Positions 35,235-45,800 of a stretch of 64,000 bases of DNA are shown here, piece after piece. The translations under genes and the position numbers were made by a program. Within the stretch, counting starts at the first letter, position 1. Each line of letters opens with the position of its first letter. This DNA is from Loktanella sp. PT4BL (GTDB taxonomy: Bacteria > Pseudomonadota > Alphaproteobacteria > Rhodobacterales > Rhodobacteraceae), in NCBI RefSeq assembly GCF_003201935.1, contig NZ_QJJL01000002.1, positions 901,681 through 965,680 on the forward strand, written 5' to 3'. A model generated the notes under the pieces. The model did not search any database and had not been told where the DNA came from. It saw only the letters and a program-made list of their open reading frames with translations.

Positions 35235-38129
35235 TTACACACCCTCCCGCGTCGCTTGGTTGGGCAGGTCTTCTCGCGAAGGATCAATATCCATCGGGTA
35301 TTCGCTTTCAATTGATTCAGAGCGGCGCGCCAACCGTGAGAAGCTCTCGAGTGACAACATCACCGCGCCCACCACAGAAAGGAACACGCCAACATCGAAC
35401 AGGGCAGCCGTCGCCAGTTCGAATTTCTCGAAGGGCGGGATGCGAACATAGGTGAAGGCCGACGTCAGGAACGGTTTGTCGACAAACCACGATCCGATAC
35501 CGGTCAGGCCCGCAACAAGCACCCCTGCCCCGATAACACCATGGTACGGGTACCTCAGGCGCGCGGAGGCCCATGAAAAACCGCTGGCCATATATTGCAT
35601 GACAACACCGATCGAAACGATCAGACCTGCGATAAACCCGCCGCCCGGTTCATTATGACCGCTCAGGAAGATGTAGAAGCCGACCATCATCACGATAGGC
35701 ATCATGACCCGCGTCAGAACCACCATCATCATCGGGTGGACACCGCCTGCCTGCGGCTGATCGGGTTTGCGGTTCAAAAGGCGCGCCCGGACAGGGCCAC
35801 CCAGCAAGGTTTCGGTGAGCGCATAGATCAGCAAGGCTGCGATGCTGAGTACGATGATCTCGCCGAAGGTATCAAAACCACGGAAATCCACCAGAATGAC
35901 GTTCACCACATTTGTGCCGCCGCCGCCCTTGTAGGAATTCGCCAGATGGAACTCGGAAATCGACGTGCTCACCGGATCACGCAGGATGTAGTAATAAGCC
36001 AGTGCGAAGCTCGCCAATCCACCGGCCGTGGCAACCGCCACGTCCCGCATCCGGCGCAGTACGCTGCTTTCAACCGGCGTCCGGTTGGGCAGAAAGTTCA
36101 GGGCAAGCAGCATCAGGATGATCGTCACCACCTCGACCGTAAACTGGGTCATCGCAAGATCGGGGGCGCTCAGGAACACAAACCCGATCGAGACCATCAG
36201 CCCCACAATCCCGATCAGGATCAGTGACAGGAACCGGTTGCGGTGCAGGAACACCATACCGATGGTCGCTGCCACGAGCATCCCCCATCCGGAGAGCAGG
36301 ACAGGGTCAGGCGTCTGCAACGCATGAACCGGCGCACCCACTGTACCGGTCGTCCATGCATAATAACCGGCAACAACGATTGTGACGGTGCCGATTGCGG
36401 CATAGCGGGTAAACGCGCCGTTATGGAGCGGCAAGACCAGCATCTGCGCCAGCTTGACGGCTGCCGCAATGATCGCATCGAAAATCGTTTTCGCCTCGGG
36501 GCGCGGCAAAGCATCCCAGACGCGCAAGGCAGGTTTGAAGACGGCAAGCATGGTCAAACCACCGACAACGGCAATGATCGACATATAAAGCGCCGGCACC
36601 AGCCCATGCCAGATTTTCAGATGCGCCGACGGCAATTCCGCAGCATCCCCCAGCACCGCAGCCGTTACCAGTTTGACGAATGGCTCGGCCAGGAACGGGG
36701 CCACACCGATCAGCACGACGGGAACAATCAGTAGTGCAGGCGGCAACCACATGCCCGCGGGCGGGTCATGCGGCTTGGCCGGATAATCATCGCGCACCGG
36801 ACCAAAGAACACATGGCTGATCAGGCGGAAGGAATAAGCCGCCGAGAACAGCGCGCCGATCGTCGCGAGCACGGGCACCAACCACGGGCTGCTGAACAGA
36901 ACCGTGTGGTTGGCCTCTTCCAGCATCATTTCTTTGGACAAGAAGCCGTTGAGCAACGGGATGCCGGCCATCGACAAAGCCGCGAGCGATACGATGACAA
37001 ATGTGACAGGCATCAGGCTGCGCAAGCCTCCCAAGCGCCTGATGTCACGCGTATGGGCCTCGTGATCGATAATGCCGGCGGACATAAACAAAGCCGCCTT
37101 GAAGGTTGCGTGGTTCAGGATGTGAAACACCGCCGCCATTGCCCCGAACGCCGTGCCGGTTCCCAAGAGCATTGTAATCAGACCCAGATGGCTGACGGTG
37201 GAGAAGGCAAGCAGCGCCTTCAGGTCATGTTTGAATAGCGCAATCACCGCCCCCAAGACCATGGTCACCAAGCCCGCCGTGGTGACGATCACAAACCATT
37301 CGGTCGTACCGGACAGAACCGGCCACATGCGTGCCATCAGGAAAATACCGGCTTTCACCATGGTCGCGGAGTGAAGATAGGCTGACACCGGCGTCGGCGC
37401 GGCCATCGCGTGCGGTAGCCAGAAGTGAAACGGGAATTGCGCGGATTTCGCAAAGCACCCTAGCAAAATCAGGATGAGCGCGGGCAGATAAAGTGGGTCT
37501 GCCTGTATCAGGTCACGGTTCTGAAGGATGACACTCAGATCATAGCTGCCCACGATCTGGCCAAGGATCAGCATGCCACCGATCATCGCAAGCCCCCCCA
37601 TCCCGGTCACGGCCAGCGCCATGCGCGCGCCTTGTCGACCGGCGGGAAGATGCTTCCAATACCCGATCAGCAGGAATGACGAGAGCGAGGTGAGCTCCCA
37701 GAAAATCAACAACAAGAGTATGTTGTCGCTCAGAACAATCCCGACCATCGCGCCCTGGAATAGCAGCAAATAGGTAAAGAACTCGCCCATGTTGTCGCTG
37801 CGGCTCAGATACTGCCGCGCATAAGCGATAATGAGCAGACCGATACCAAGGATTAACAGGGCAAAAAAGAAGCCCAGACCATCAAGCATCAATGTGAAAT
37901 TCAGTCCAAGCGCAGGCATCCAGTCGATGCCCGCTGTCACAACTTCTCCTGCAAGGACGGCAGGCAAGTTGGTCAGCAAACCGACAAATGCGGCTAGGGT
38001 GACGGTAAATGTAACGCCTGCACAGGCGGTTCGGCCCGCAGGATTCATCAATCCAGGCAAGAGAGCCCCAAAGAATGGCATTGCGACGATGATAAAGAGA
38101 GACACAGCAACTCCCCGTGTTTTGGCCAT
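35235..38129 (-). CDS. mrpA: Mrp-type cation/proton antiporter, fused subunits A and B
   Basis: 964 residues. An N-terminal NuoL/MrpA channel (about 1-500) with SLSSFLLIGYWKH, FPFHFWLPHAMAAPTPVSAYLHSATMVKAGIFL, and HILNHATFKAALFMSAGI; a central MrpA part (about 600-760) with ALNFLPNRTP; and a C-terminal MrpB domain (about 800-930) with EPGGGFIAGLIVSIGVVMQYMASG. The A-B fusion is the PhaAB form known from alphaproteobacteria, which together with C-G makes a Na+ or K+/H+ antiporter for alkali and salt tolerance. The ATG at 38129 begins the operon; the 150 bases upstream hold its promoter. Confidence 0.95.
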   Translation of the reverse strand: MAKTRGVAVSLFIIVAMPFFGALLPGLMNPAGRTACAGVTFTVTLAAFVGLLTNLPAVLAGEVVTAGIDWMPALGLNFTLMLDGLGFFFALLILGIGLLIIAYARQYLSRSDNMGEFFTYLLLFQGAMVGIVLSDNILLLLIFWELTSLSSFLLIGYWKHLPAGRQGARMALAVTGMGGLAMIGGMLILGQIVGSYDLSVILQNRDLIQADPLYLPALILILLGCFAKSAQFPFHFWLPHAMAAPTPVSAYLHSATMVKAGIFLMARMWPVLSGTTEWFVIVTTAGLVTMVLGAVIALFKHDLKALLAFSTVSHLGLITMLLGTGTAFGAMAAVFHILNHATFKAALFMSAGIIDHEAHTRDIRRLGGLRSLMPVTFVIVSLAALSMAGIPLLNGFLSKEMMLEEANHTVLFSSPWLVPVLATIGALFSAAYSFRLISHVFFGPVRDDYPAKPHDPPAGMWLPPALLIVPVVLIGVAPFLAEPFVKLVTAAVLGDAAELPSAHLKIWHGLVPALYMSIIAVVGGLTMLAVFKPALRVWDALPRPEAKTIFDAIIAAAVKLAQMLVLPLHNGAFTRYAAIGTVTIVVAGYYAWTTGTVGAPVHALQTPDPVLLSGWGMLVAATIGMVFLHRNRFLSLILIGIVGLMVSIGFVFLSAPDLAMTQFTVEVVTIILMLLALNFLPNRTPVESSVLRRMRDVAVATAGGLASFALAYYYILRDPVSTSISEFHLANSYKGGGGTNVVNVILVDFRGFDTFGEIIVLSIAALLIYALTETLLGGPVRARLLNRKPDQPQAGGVHPMMMVVLTRVMMPIVMMVGFYIFLSGHNEPGGGFIAGLIVSIGVVMQYMASGFSWASARLRYPYHGVIGAGVLVAGLTGIGSWFVDKPFLTSAFTYVRIPPFEKFELATAALFDVGVFLSVVGAVMLSLESFSRLARRSESIESEYPMDIDPSREDLPNQATREGV

Positions 38130-38275
38130 TCAACTTGTGGGTAATCCTGGGCGGCTTGAAAAGAGCGAAATGCGCTTTTCTGGCGCAAAACGTGGGATTT
38201 ATTAGCAGATGCGTCTGAGAATTGGGGTGGTGGGCCGGCTCTCTGTTGTGCGGCAGCTATTCATTCAGCCTCACA

Positions 38276-38515
38276 GTCGCTTTGTTTGCTTGCGACGATG
38301 GTCGCCTCCCCGGCTTCGATCAGAACATTTGAGCGCGGCGCCTTCGGACCAGTCTTGAGGTCTTCAACAGTCTGGCGTTTGCGCCACTTCGCTACGGTCT
38401 TGGGATTGATGCCCAACTACGAGAGCAAAGCTTGCGATCGCTTTATTGCGGCTCAGACGGCGTGCATGGTCGTGACGCTCCCGTGACGAACTTGTCCGAT
38501 AATGCTTCCTTCCAT
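38276..38515 (-). pseudogene. IS481-type transposase N-terminal remnant
   Basis: Read on the minus strand from an ATG at 38515, the frame gives GQVRHGSVTTMHAV-stop-AAIKRSQALLS-stop-LGINPKTVAKWRKRQTVEDLKTGPKAPRS, which is the N-terminal helix-turn-helix region of IS481 family transposases. Two nonsense codons (TGA and TAG), an apparent short deletion before LGIN, and loss of the whole catalytic part mark it as dead. The 5' end of the fragment is about 150 bases upstream of mrpA, which is transcribed away from it. I found no inverted repeats. Confidence 0.75.
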
Positions 38516-38682
38516 TGTTGCGAAAGGATCGCCCATCAAACCATGGGCTCAAACACCTCACTAGGCATTAAAATGATTCTCACATTTCAGACGAAACTTT
38601 GGACATAATTTTACATCCTCGTCCTAATGCCGGACCGTTTGCATTTTTAGAAATGAGGCAACGCTTTGGACAGGAGATCGCG

Positions 38683-39309
38683 ATGCCGCTAAACTCATTA
38701 CTTTTGTTAAACAAAGTCCGGCAGTCCCTAATCGGAACACCAAGGCTTGCGCTCAACGGCAAACACGGCCGTCGTCCAGGTGATATCTTTCCGAATTTCT
38801 TATCACCGACAACAGCAGGTCCAATGAATTTCTGGGACTGGGCCGAAGGGAACTGGGTCCATATTTTCGAATTGAGCGGTTCCTTCTCTGCATCATTCGA
38901 CCAGCTGTTCTCCTATGCAGTTGCTTCTGATGTTCTGGATGGCGCAGGTGTCAAAGTCTTGTGTGTCAGCACGATGAACCTTGGGCTGTTGCAGGAACTG
39001 TCAGTAGACGTTTCGGCAATCGCGGGACAACCCCTGACTGCGAGGCTGGTCGCTGATCAAGGCGCTAAACTTGCGCAAAGCCTTGGCTTGCAAGAGAAAA
39101 GTGACGGTTCTAGCGCGACACTCCACAAAAGTTTCCTTATCGGGCCTGATCTCCGGATCAAGACAATCGAGGTCTCGTCGTCACCTATCAGACGGACATG
39201 TCACCAAACAATGCAACTTGTGACCTCGATGCAGCGCGCAGCGTCAAGAGTGTCAGAGCCACAAAAATTATCTGATCTGCGGGCGAAACTTCCTGTGCCG
39301 CAATCATAG
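38683..39309 (+). CDS. Peroxiredoxin-like thioredoxin-fold protein lacking the peroxidatic cysteine
   Basis: About 208 residues from the ATG at 38683 (MPLNSLLLLNKV), chosen for AGGAG six bases upstream; the frame starts earlier at a TTG. PGDIFPNFLSPTT and NWVHIFELSGSFSASFDQLFSYAVAS align with the peroxiredoxin pattern GDTFPFCTF / NWIYFFSLPQAFTPVCTAELVSFA of the protein encoded at 51582-52286. The position of the peroxidatic Cys is Phe here, and the PxxxT frame is lost. A FLIGPDLRIKTIEVSSSP segment matches the Prx 6 C-terminal arm. It is thus probably not a peroxidase; a binding or regulatory role, or decay, are both possible. The stop is 114 bases before the RTX-type gene. Confidence 0.7.
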   Translation: MPLNSLLLLNKVRQSLIGTPRLALNGKHGRRPGDIFPNFLSPTTAGPMNFWDWAEGNWVHIFELSGSFSASFDQLFSYAVASDVLDGAGVKVLCVSTMNLGLLQELSVDVSAIAGQPLTARLVADQGAKLAQSLGLQEKSDGSSATLHKSFLIGPDLRIKTIEVSSSPIRRTCHQTMQLVTSMQRAASRVSEPQKLSDLRAKLPVPQS

Positions 39310-39423
39310 AAATGAAACTCCCCGCTAGCAAAGCGCCGAGTGCTTGTTCTGGAATTATCGCAGATGGAAAAATGACCGCCCACAATCCGATCGGCCAGGT
39401 CATTTCCATAGGAAGGGTCAATT

Positions 39424-41619
39424 ATGAGCATACAAATAAATGACGATATCTTTTCCTCCAATAGCCCTGACATAGTCGGACAACTGACGAGAGACCATTT
39501 TGGTGCCATCGGCGTCAATAATTTCGGCTTTAATTATTTTCAGGAACATATCGATACGTTGGGACTGACCGATATACGCTTTCCCGGCGGTCAGGTTTCA
39601 GAGGCTGGCTATGTTATCGATGGGCGTATTCGTCTTGGGACTGACGAGGTCAACCTTGCGTCACTGCAAGGCGACAGATCAAACTTTGCTTTTGACTTGA
39701 CCCATCCAGAACTGATCAGCCCTGTCGCGCTGGAATATGACGAACTAAATCATCTCCTGCGCGATGATGTGGCGACATTCAGCCAAGCACTTGATCTTGC
39801 AGTGTCACGCGGAGTGAACCTAGGTGTCATCATTCCTGTAGAGCGATATTTTCAGGGTGCGGACTTCACAGATGAATCTGTGCGGCAGTTGGCCATGAAT
39901 ATCGCCCGCGATGATGTCACAGTGTTTCTGGAGAGATTGAAAGCAGGACATTTCAACAATGGCGTCTTGCCCGAAGTCATCATGTTCGACATCGGCAACG
40001 AGGCGTATTCGAATCCAATCGAATACGCCCTGATTGCAAAAGCGATGATGTCAGAGATCACTGTTCAACTGCGGGACAGTGGCATTAACTATGAGATCAA
40101 TTTCCAGATGGGCCGCGGCAGCTTCGAGTTCAACAACCTCAAAGATGCTGGCTACTTTGACACATTCTTTGATGGGTCCGGCGACCCGATACCTGAACTC
40201 GATGGATTGGATGATCTGCTTTCTGAGACACTCAGCTATAGCGAACGTCAGGTTGCCATCGATCGCATTATGGCCAGTATTCTTGACGATTCCGCCCAAT
40301 ATATTGATGCAGTGCGTCACCATGCTTTGTCGGTCAATTCAAACATACTGGGTCATGCGGAAAGCGCGCTGAACCAGCGTGGTGCAATCGTTGATTTCTG
40401 GGCTGAACATCTGGCCCAATACGGGATTGGCCGAGATGACTTCAAATACTACGTTTCAGCCTGGACGACGAGCACGAATGACGCTGGCGGCTTGCCATAC
40501 GAGCTTGCAGGGGCGGCAAATACGCTGGAGCTATTTGCGTATTTCATGAAAGCGGGTGTCGATAGCGCCGCGGCCTGGGGCATCACAAGCGAATTCCGCT
40601 TTAGAGACACCATGTCGTCGACAACAGTGACTGACAGGTTGTCCGACTTCCTTTCACCGCAAGCCGCGATCCTTCAGCTGTTGACCGAGAATGTCATTGA
40701 AAGTGATTTCCTTGGTGCCGTGGGAGACTTTGCAAGCAGCCAGATGCGCTATTACTACGAAACTGACGATGCGTTCACTGTCTTTGTGACAGTCGGGAGT
40801 CTCGCGGATGAGGCGATCCAGTTTGACTTTGATCTAGGCGTCCTGAATGACGTTGAGTCTGTCACCATTACAAATCTGGATATCGCAAACGGTTCAGCCA
40901 GCGGTGAATCGCGGCTGACCGAAGCCGTGCAGACCGTGGAGGATGGCAGAGTCGTCATCGACTTTGACCAATCACATGAAGTCGTGATGCTAACAATCAA
41001 CAAGAACGACAGCGCGAGGTTTCTTGCGCTTGAGACAATCGAACAGATTATCGGCTATACGCTGGATAACCCGCTTGCGATCAACCTGATCATGGGGGAA
41101 CCCACGATGACCACGCTTGTCGGAAATTTGGGAAGCGACATAATCCTTGGCAGCGATCTTGATGAGACTCTCACCGGTGGCGGCGGATACGTAAACCTGA
41201 TGCAGGGTGCAGACAGTGCCGCGCAGGCAACCGAACTTGGCTATGGTCACGGCGATTTCATATTTGCCGGCGATGGAAACGATAGCCTGCGCGGGTTTGC
41301 AGGAAACGATCTGCTGGATGGCGGCTTTGGAAACGATGAACTCTGGGGCGGCAGCGGCTTTGACACTTTTGTCTTTCATGCGGGCCACGACGTCATCCAT
41401 GACTTCGACGACCGTGTGGATAGCATCTTGATTGCTGACAGTTTGCTGCAAGATACGTCTCTGGAAAGCTGGGTGGCGGAGAATACCCATTTTGAAGACG
41501 GTGATGCGACAGTCTTTTTCTCGGCAGATCACAGCCTCACCCTGCGTGGTGTTGACGAAATTGATGATTTCCTTGGCAGCATGACTGTTTACGAACACGC
41601 GGATCACTTCGTTTTCTAA
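39424..41619 (+). CDS. RTX-type secreted protein with a glycoside-hydrolase-like N-terminal domain
   Basis: 731 residues with no N-terminal signal peptide. The first 450 residues look like a TIM-barrel hydrolase, with VNNFGFNYFQEHIDTLGLTDIRFPGG at the start, a Glu in IMFDIGNEAYSNPIEYA (a typical NE acid/base motif of clan GH-A) near residue 192, and AWTTSTNDAGGLPYELAGAANTLELFAYFMKAGVDSAAAWG later. The C-terminus has calcium-binding repeats (GDGNDSLRGFAGNDLL and DGGFGNDELWGGSGFDTF near 615-650) and an Asp-rich end, the hallmark of type I secretion. No secretion genes are adjacent. Family is uncertain; enzymatic function is inferred only from the motif. Confidence 0.72.
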   Translation: MSIQINDDIFSSNSPDIVGQLTRDHFGAIGVNNFGFNYFQEHIDTLGLTDIRFPGGQVSEAGYVIDGRIRLGTDEVNLASLQGDRSNFAFDLTHPELISPVALEYDELNHLLRDDVATFSQALDLAVSRGVNLGVIIPVERYFQGADFTDESVRQLAMNIARDDVTVFLERLKAGHFNNGVLPEVIMFDIGNEAYSNPIEYALIAKAMMSEITVQLRDSGINYEINFQMGRGSFEFNNLKDAGYFDTFFDGSGDPIPELDGLDDLLSETLSYSERQVAIDRIMASILDDSAQYIDAVRHHALSVNSNILGHAESALNQRGAIVDFWAEHLAQYGIGRDDFKYYVSAWTTSTNDAGGLPYELAGAANTLELFAYFMKAGVDSAAAWGITSEFRFRDTMSSTTVTDRLSDFLSPQAAILQLLTENVIESDFLGAVGDFASSQMRYYYETDDAFTVFVTVGSLADEAIQFDFDLGVLNDVESVTITNLDIANGSASGESRLTEAVQTVEDGRVVIDFDQSHEVVMLTINKNDSARFLALETIEQIIGYTLDNPLAINLIMGEPTMTTLVGNLGSDIILGSDLDETLTGGGGYVNLMQGADSAAQATELGYGHGDFIFAGDGNDSLRGFAGNDLLDGGFGNDELWGGSGFDTFVFHAGHDVIHDFDDRVDSILIADSLLQDTSLESWVAENTHFEDGDATVFFSADHSLTLRGVDEIDDFLGSMTVYEHADHFVF

Positions 41620-41799
41620 CTGTACGCCGTTTGCCTGATCCCGAAACAATGCTGATGTCCGTGCTGAGCGCACCCCCGCCCCTCAAACGGCACGACTACA
41701 TGGTTTGATACGAAATTTCACAACTCTTGAACCCATTTCACAATCAGATCAGCTACTTAGTTTACGAAGGGTATAACTTGCAGTCGAAAGGATAGGCCA

Positions 41800-41997
41800 A
41801 TGTATGTTTGCATGAAGAAAATCCACAGCGACGACCTGGATGCGTTCAGGGAGTTTTCAGCTTCGACGCGGGAAACTGCCGTTGCTTTCGCGTTGGCCGT
41901 ACGCATGCGTAAATCCCTGACCAAGGCATCCCGCGGCGGTTTGTGGCAAAGCAGCATGCAGGCCGAAGATCCGACCCGAAGAACCATCGTGATTTGA
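41800..41997 (+). CDS. Short protein of unknown function
   Basis: 65 residues (MYVCMKKIHSDDLDAFREFSAST), basic C-terminal half with two Arg-Lys-rich segments and a predicted amphipathic helix (DDLDAFREFSASTRETAVAFALAVRMRKS). AAAGGA lies seven bases upstream of the ATG, and a strong hairpin follows 32 bases after the stop. These two signals are the main support; no family is recognised. Isolated between the RTX gene and the lipoprotein gene. Confidence 0.5.
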   Translation: MYVCMKKIHSDDLDAFREFSASTRETAVAFALAVRMRKSLTKASRGGLWQSSMQAEDPTRRTIVI

Positions 41998-42028
41998 AAT
42001 GTTACCTAGCCCCGGCCACTCACCGGAA

Positions 42029-42068
42029 GCAGGGCCTTCGCCATATCCTCACCTGGCGAAGGCCCTGC
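42029..42068 (+). terminator. Strong 14-bp hairpin after the 41800 gene
   Basis: GCAGGGCCTTCGCC pairs perfectly with GGCGAAGGCCCTGC around a 12-base loop. Only GATTTAGATCT follows, so the T-run is weak; it may work as a bidirectional or stabilising hairpin. Confidence 0.7.
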
Positions 42069-42134
42069 GATTTAGATCTAAGCTGCCTCATTTTGGTTCG
42101 ACGTTGAACGCGGAGTTTTAGAGCGGAAATTGAT

Positions 42135-42755
42135 ATGGCGATTGCGCACCCGAAAATTATAGCATTTCTACCAGTTCTTTTGCTGATTGGCTGCGGCGGA
42201 GGCGGTACATCCGAGCCGTTAGAGACACCATATGATCAGATCAGCGGTGCCTACAGCCAACTGGCAAGAGAAAATGACATCAACAACCTAACACCCCTCG
42301 ACAATATGCCACGGGGGCCCGATGCAGGCAGTGCTGCCTATTCCGGTTATGTCATGCTGTCTGTCGCAAATGCGCCAATCTCTGACATCGCAGGCGATAT
42401 TCAAGTCAATGTGGATTTCGAGACAACGGGCGTGAGCGGCCATGCAAGCGGTTTTTACAGCGATGACGGCGTGGAGCTGACCGTCGTTGATACAAATGCA
42501 GATCCAAGCCTGACCAATGAAATTCCATTTACAGGCGGATTTAACATGGATAATCGCCCCGACTACCCAATCAGTTTTGATCTGATTGGCAACCTCATGA
42601 CAAATGAAGGCACAGTCATTGGGATTGATGTGGCCATGAACGGAGATTTCTTGGGGAGCGATGCAAGTGCTGTGGGCGGCAGTGCTGCTGGTGAGGCCAC
42701 TGTCAATGACGCTATCACGGGTCCGGTTGTCGGAACATTTCTTGCCGTGCAATAA
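42135..42755 (+). CDS. Lipoprotein with transferrin-binding-protein-like beta-barrel repeats
   Basis: 206 residues. A type II signal peptide ends in the lipobox LLIGC, followed by a Gly run (GCGGGGTSEP), a helix-poor mature part and glycine/aspartate-rich beta strands (IAGDIQVNVDFETTGVSGHASGFYSDDG ... FTGGFNMDNRPDYPISFDLIGNLM). The terminal GEATVNDAITGPVVGTFLAVQ is typical of TbpB-like surface lipoprotein barrels of roseobacters. Probably anchored to the outer membrane; ligand unknown. Faces a kinase gene running toward it, with 101 bases between the two ends. Confidence 0.7.
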   Translation: MAIAHPKIIAFLPVLLLIGCGGGGTSEPLETPYDQISGAYSQLARENDINNLTPLDNMPRGPDAGSAAYSGYVMLSVANAPISDIAGDIQVNVDFETTGVSGHASGFYSDDGVELTVVDTNADPSLTNEIPFTGGFNMDNRPDYPISFDLIGNLMTNEGTVIGIDVAMNGDFLGSDASAVGGSAAGEATVNDAITGPVVGTFLAVQ

Positions 42756-42856
42756 TCCGCGATCATTCCATGTTCGCAACAACACTGAACCCTCTGTTTT
42801 TAGGGCAATCCGTGCCGTTTGATGCGCCACTTTCCTGAGGCAACTCTACCGCCTGA

Positions 42857-45800
42857 TCAGTTGTCGAGAACCTTGCGGACTTTCGCCGCGAGCGTTGCAC
42901 GCCTGTAGGGTTTGACCAAAAGATCGACGCCCGGATCAACGCGCCCATGATGGACGATCGCATTTTCGGAGTACCCGGAGGTATAGAGAACCTTGAGATC
43001 GGGTCTTTCTGCACGGGCGGCATCGGCGATCTGACGTCCGTTCATTCCTCCTGGAAGAACGACATCCGACAATAGCAGGTCAATTTCTGGATGGTCGCGT
43101 AATTTGGCCAACGCTGACTGTCCCTCTGCTGAACTGAAAACTGTGTAGCCCAGTCCTCTCAACTGCAACGTCAACTGCTCTTTGATCAGGCTATCATCTT
43201 CAACGATCAGAATCGTTTCCGCACCGCCACGCAGTCGTTGGTTTGCCTTATCCGGCCGTAGGCTCGCTTCTTTGGCGTAGGATCGTGGAAAGTAGAGTTT
43301 GAATGTCGTGCCTTCACCGGTCTCGGAATAGACCCTGATGTGTCCACCTGTCTGTTTGACGTAGCCATAGACCATGCTCAGCCCGAGGCCGGTACCTTTT
43401 CCGATCGCCTTTGTCGTAAAGAAGGGCTCAAAAACGCGGTCGACCAAACCCTTATCGATGCCATGCCCAGTATCGCTTACCGAGATGACCACATACTGAC
43501 CAACCGTCAAACCATCTTCCACGGCGACGTATTCGTCGCCGAGGTAGGTATTGGCGGTCTCGATGGTCAACGCTCCGCCATCCGGCATCGCATCACGCGC
43601 ATTGGTCACAAGGTTCAGCAAAGCTGTTTCCAGTTGCCCCAGATCTATCTCGGTTTTCCACAGGCCACCGGCACGGACAATTTCTATGTCGATGTTCTCG
43701 CCCAAGGTGCGTCGGAGCATTCCTTCCAGACCAGCTATCACAAAATTCACGTCAAGAACCTGAGGCTGCAGCGCCTGCTTGCGCGAAAACGCCAAAAGCC
43801 GGCTGGTCAGTTCCGCCGCCCGTTCTGCGGCCATCGCGGTAAGATCGGCATATCGGCGCAAGGGATGTTCCTTGTCCAATCTTTCTTGGAGCATCTCGCT
43901 ATTGCCCATAATGACGGTCAGCAAATTGTTGAAGTCATGCGCAACACCACCCGTGAGCTGGCCAACTGCATCCATCTTCTGTGAATGGAAAAGTCTCTCT
44001 TCCATCCGTATCTTTTCAGACACATCCATCATGCTGCCAAGGGCGCGGATCGCCTTGCCGGTCTCGTCGCGGATGGCAAACCCGCGGTCTTCGACAGTCG
44101 TCCATGTTCCATCGGCCTTGCGGAACCGGTAACGTTCGCTGATCGCGTCCGTCTCGCCGGACAGCAGGCGGTGCATCGCGTCAAGGATACGATCAAGATC
44201 ATCCGTATGGACATGTGACTGCCAGACTGTTGGGATGCTGCCTTCTGGTGCGGGGCGATGACCGAATATATCGGCCATTTCATCGCTCCACCACAGGCGC
44301 TCTTGCTTGATATCCCAGTCCCAAATCGCGGTCTTGGTCGACTTGGACAAAAGACGAAAACGTTCATCGGAGAAACGCAGCGTTTCCTCTGCATGGCGAC
44401 GCGCGGTGATATCTTTCTGGATCGAAACGAAATGTGTGCAACATCCCTCGCTATCGACGATTGGCATGATTGCCAGCTCTACCCAGTACTCCCTTCCGTC
44501 TTTGGTGTAATTGATAAGTTCGGCCGTGACAGTCTGGAATGCCGAGAGCGCTTTATTGATACGCTTCAGTTCGGCCTTTTGGGTTTTGGGGCCCTGCAAC
44601 ACGCGGAGAGTCTGACCAATAATCTCCTGACTTGAGAACCCGGTCAGGTTTGAAAAGGCTTCGTTCACATAGATGATTTTGCTTTTCAGTGCATTCTCGA
44701 CAGTGTCGGCTTCGGTAATGATGACCACATCATTGATGTGTCCAACCGCCTCCCCGAGAAGCAACAATTGCTCGTCACGATGACGCGCTTCAGTGACATC
44801 CTTGACGTAGACCGCAAGGCCTGTCGCAGTGGGGTGTGCGCTGATGTTGAATATCTTGCCGCTTTGGTCGCACTTATGGTCAAGACGCACGGTTTGACCC
44901 GTCTCGAGTGCGGCTACAAGGTTGTTGTCCCGCATGTCCCCAAAGATCGCGGGAAAATCGTCAAAACGGTAGCGATCGACAAGTTCGCCGCGGTCCTTTC
45001 CAAGCAGGTCTTCTGCCCAACTGTTCAGATATGTGAAGCGCCGCTCACGATCGCATGTGAAGAACGCCTCGCCTAGATTTTCCAGGGTATCCGCGAGCCG
45101 CATGCTCAGTTCGTCAGCTTCCCTTTGTGCGTTCGCAAGCTCGGTTATATCTTGCAGCGCCCCCTGGACTGCGATGATCTTGCCGGTGTTGTCCTTGACG
45201 GGGACCCCGAGCGAACGCACTCTGATCCGGTTGTTCTTGGCAGTAATAAGATAACGGAGGTCATCAAAGGGTATGCCTTTGGTTGCGCATGCTTCAAAAG
45301 CCTGCCGCGCACCTTCTTGGTCTTCCGGTGCGAAGTAGGAAATCCCACTTTCATAGGTCGGGCGGGTCCCTGGTGGCAACTCGTGGATAACCGCAATCTC
45401 ATCGCTCCATGAGACCCGCTGATCATCCAGTGACACACTCCACCCACCAAGCTTCGCCGCACGCCCCGCGATCTCCAGAAGCCTTTTCGACTGCATGGCA
45501 CTTCTTTTCTCGGTCATCAGTTCGGTGATGTCCTGAAAAGCGCCTTGCAACCCGATTATTTCGCCGTTCTCACCGCGTTCCGGCTCACCGGTTGTCCGAA
45601 CCCAGAGACGGCGGCCCTTGGCTGAAATGATTTCGAAAACATCATTAAATGGCGTGCCATTTTCGAGGCAGGAAACAAATTTCTGATCAATACGGTCGCG
45701 GTCTGCCGGAAGGTAATATTTACTGGCCTCTGCGGCATTTGGTGAAAAACCCGGTAATTCATCGTGGATACGCGCTGTCTCGTCAGACCAGTAGACTTGC

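Noticed and set aside
44500..44700. LOV photoreceptor domain in the multi-PAS kinase (VLQGPKT motif)
   Set aside because: The flavin-adduct Cys of the GxNCRFLQ motif is Leu (GQTLRVLQG), so this is a LOV-like PAS without the photoactive residue.
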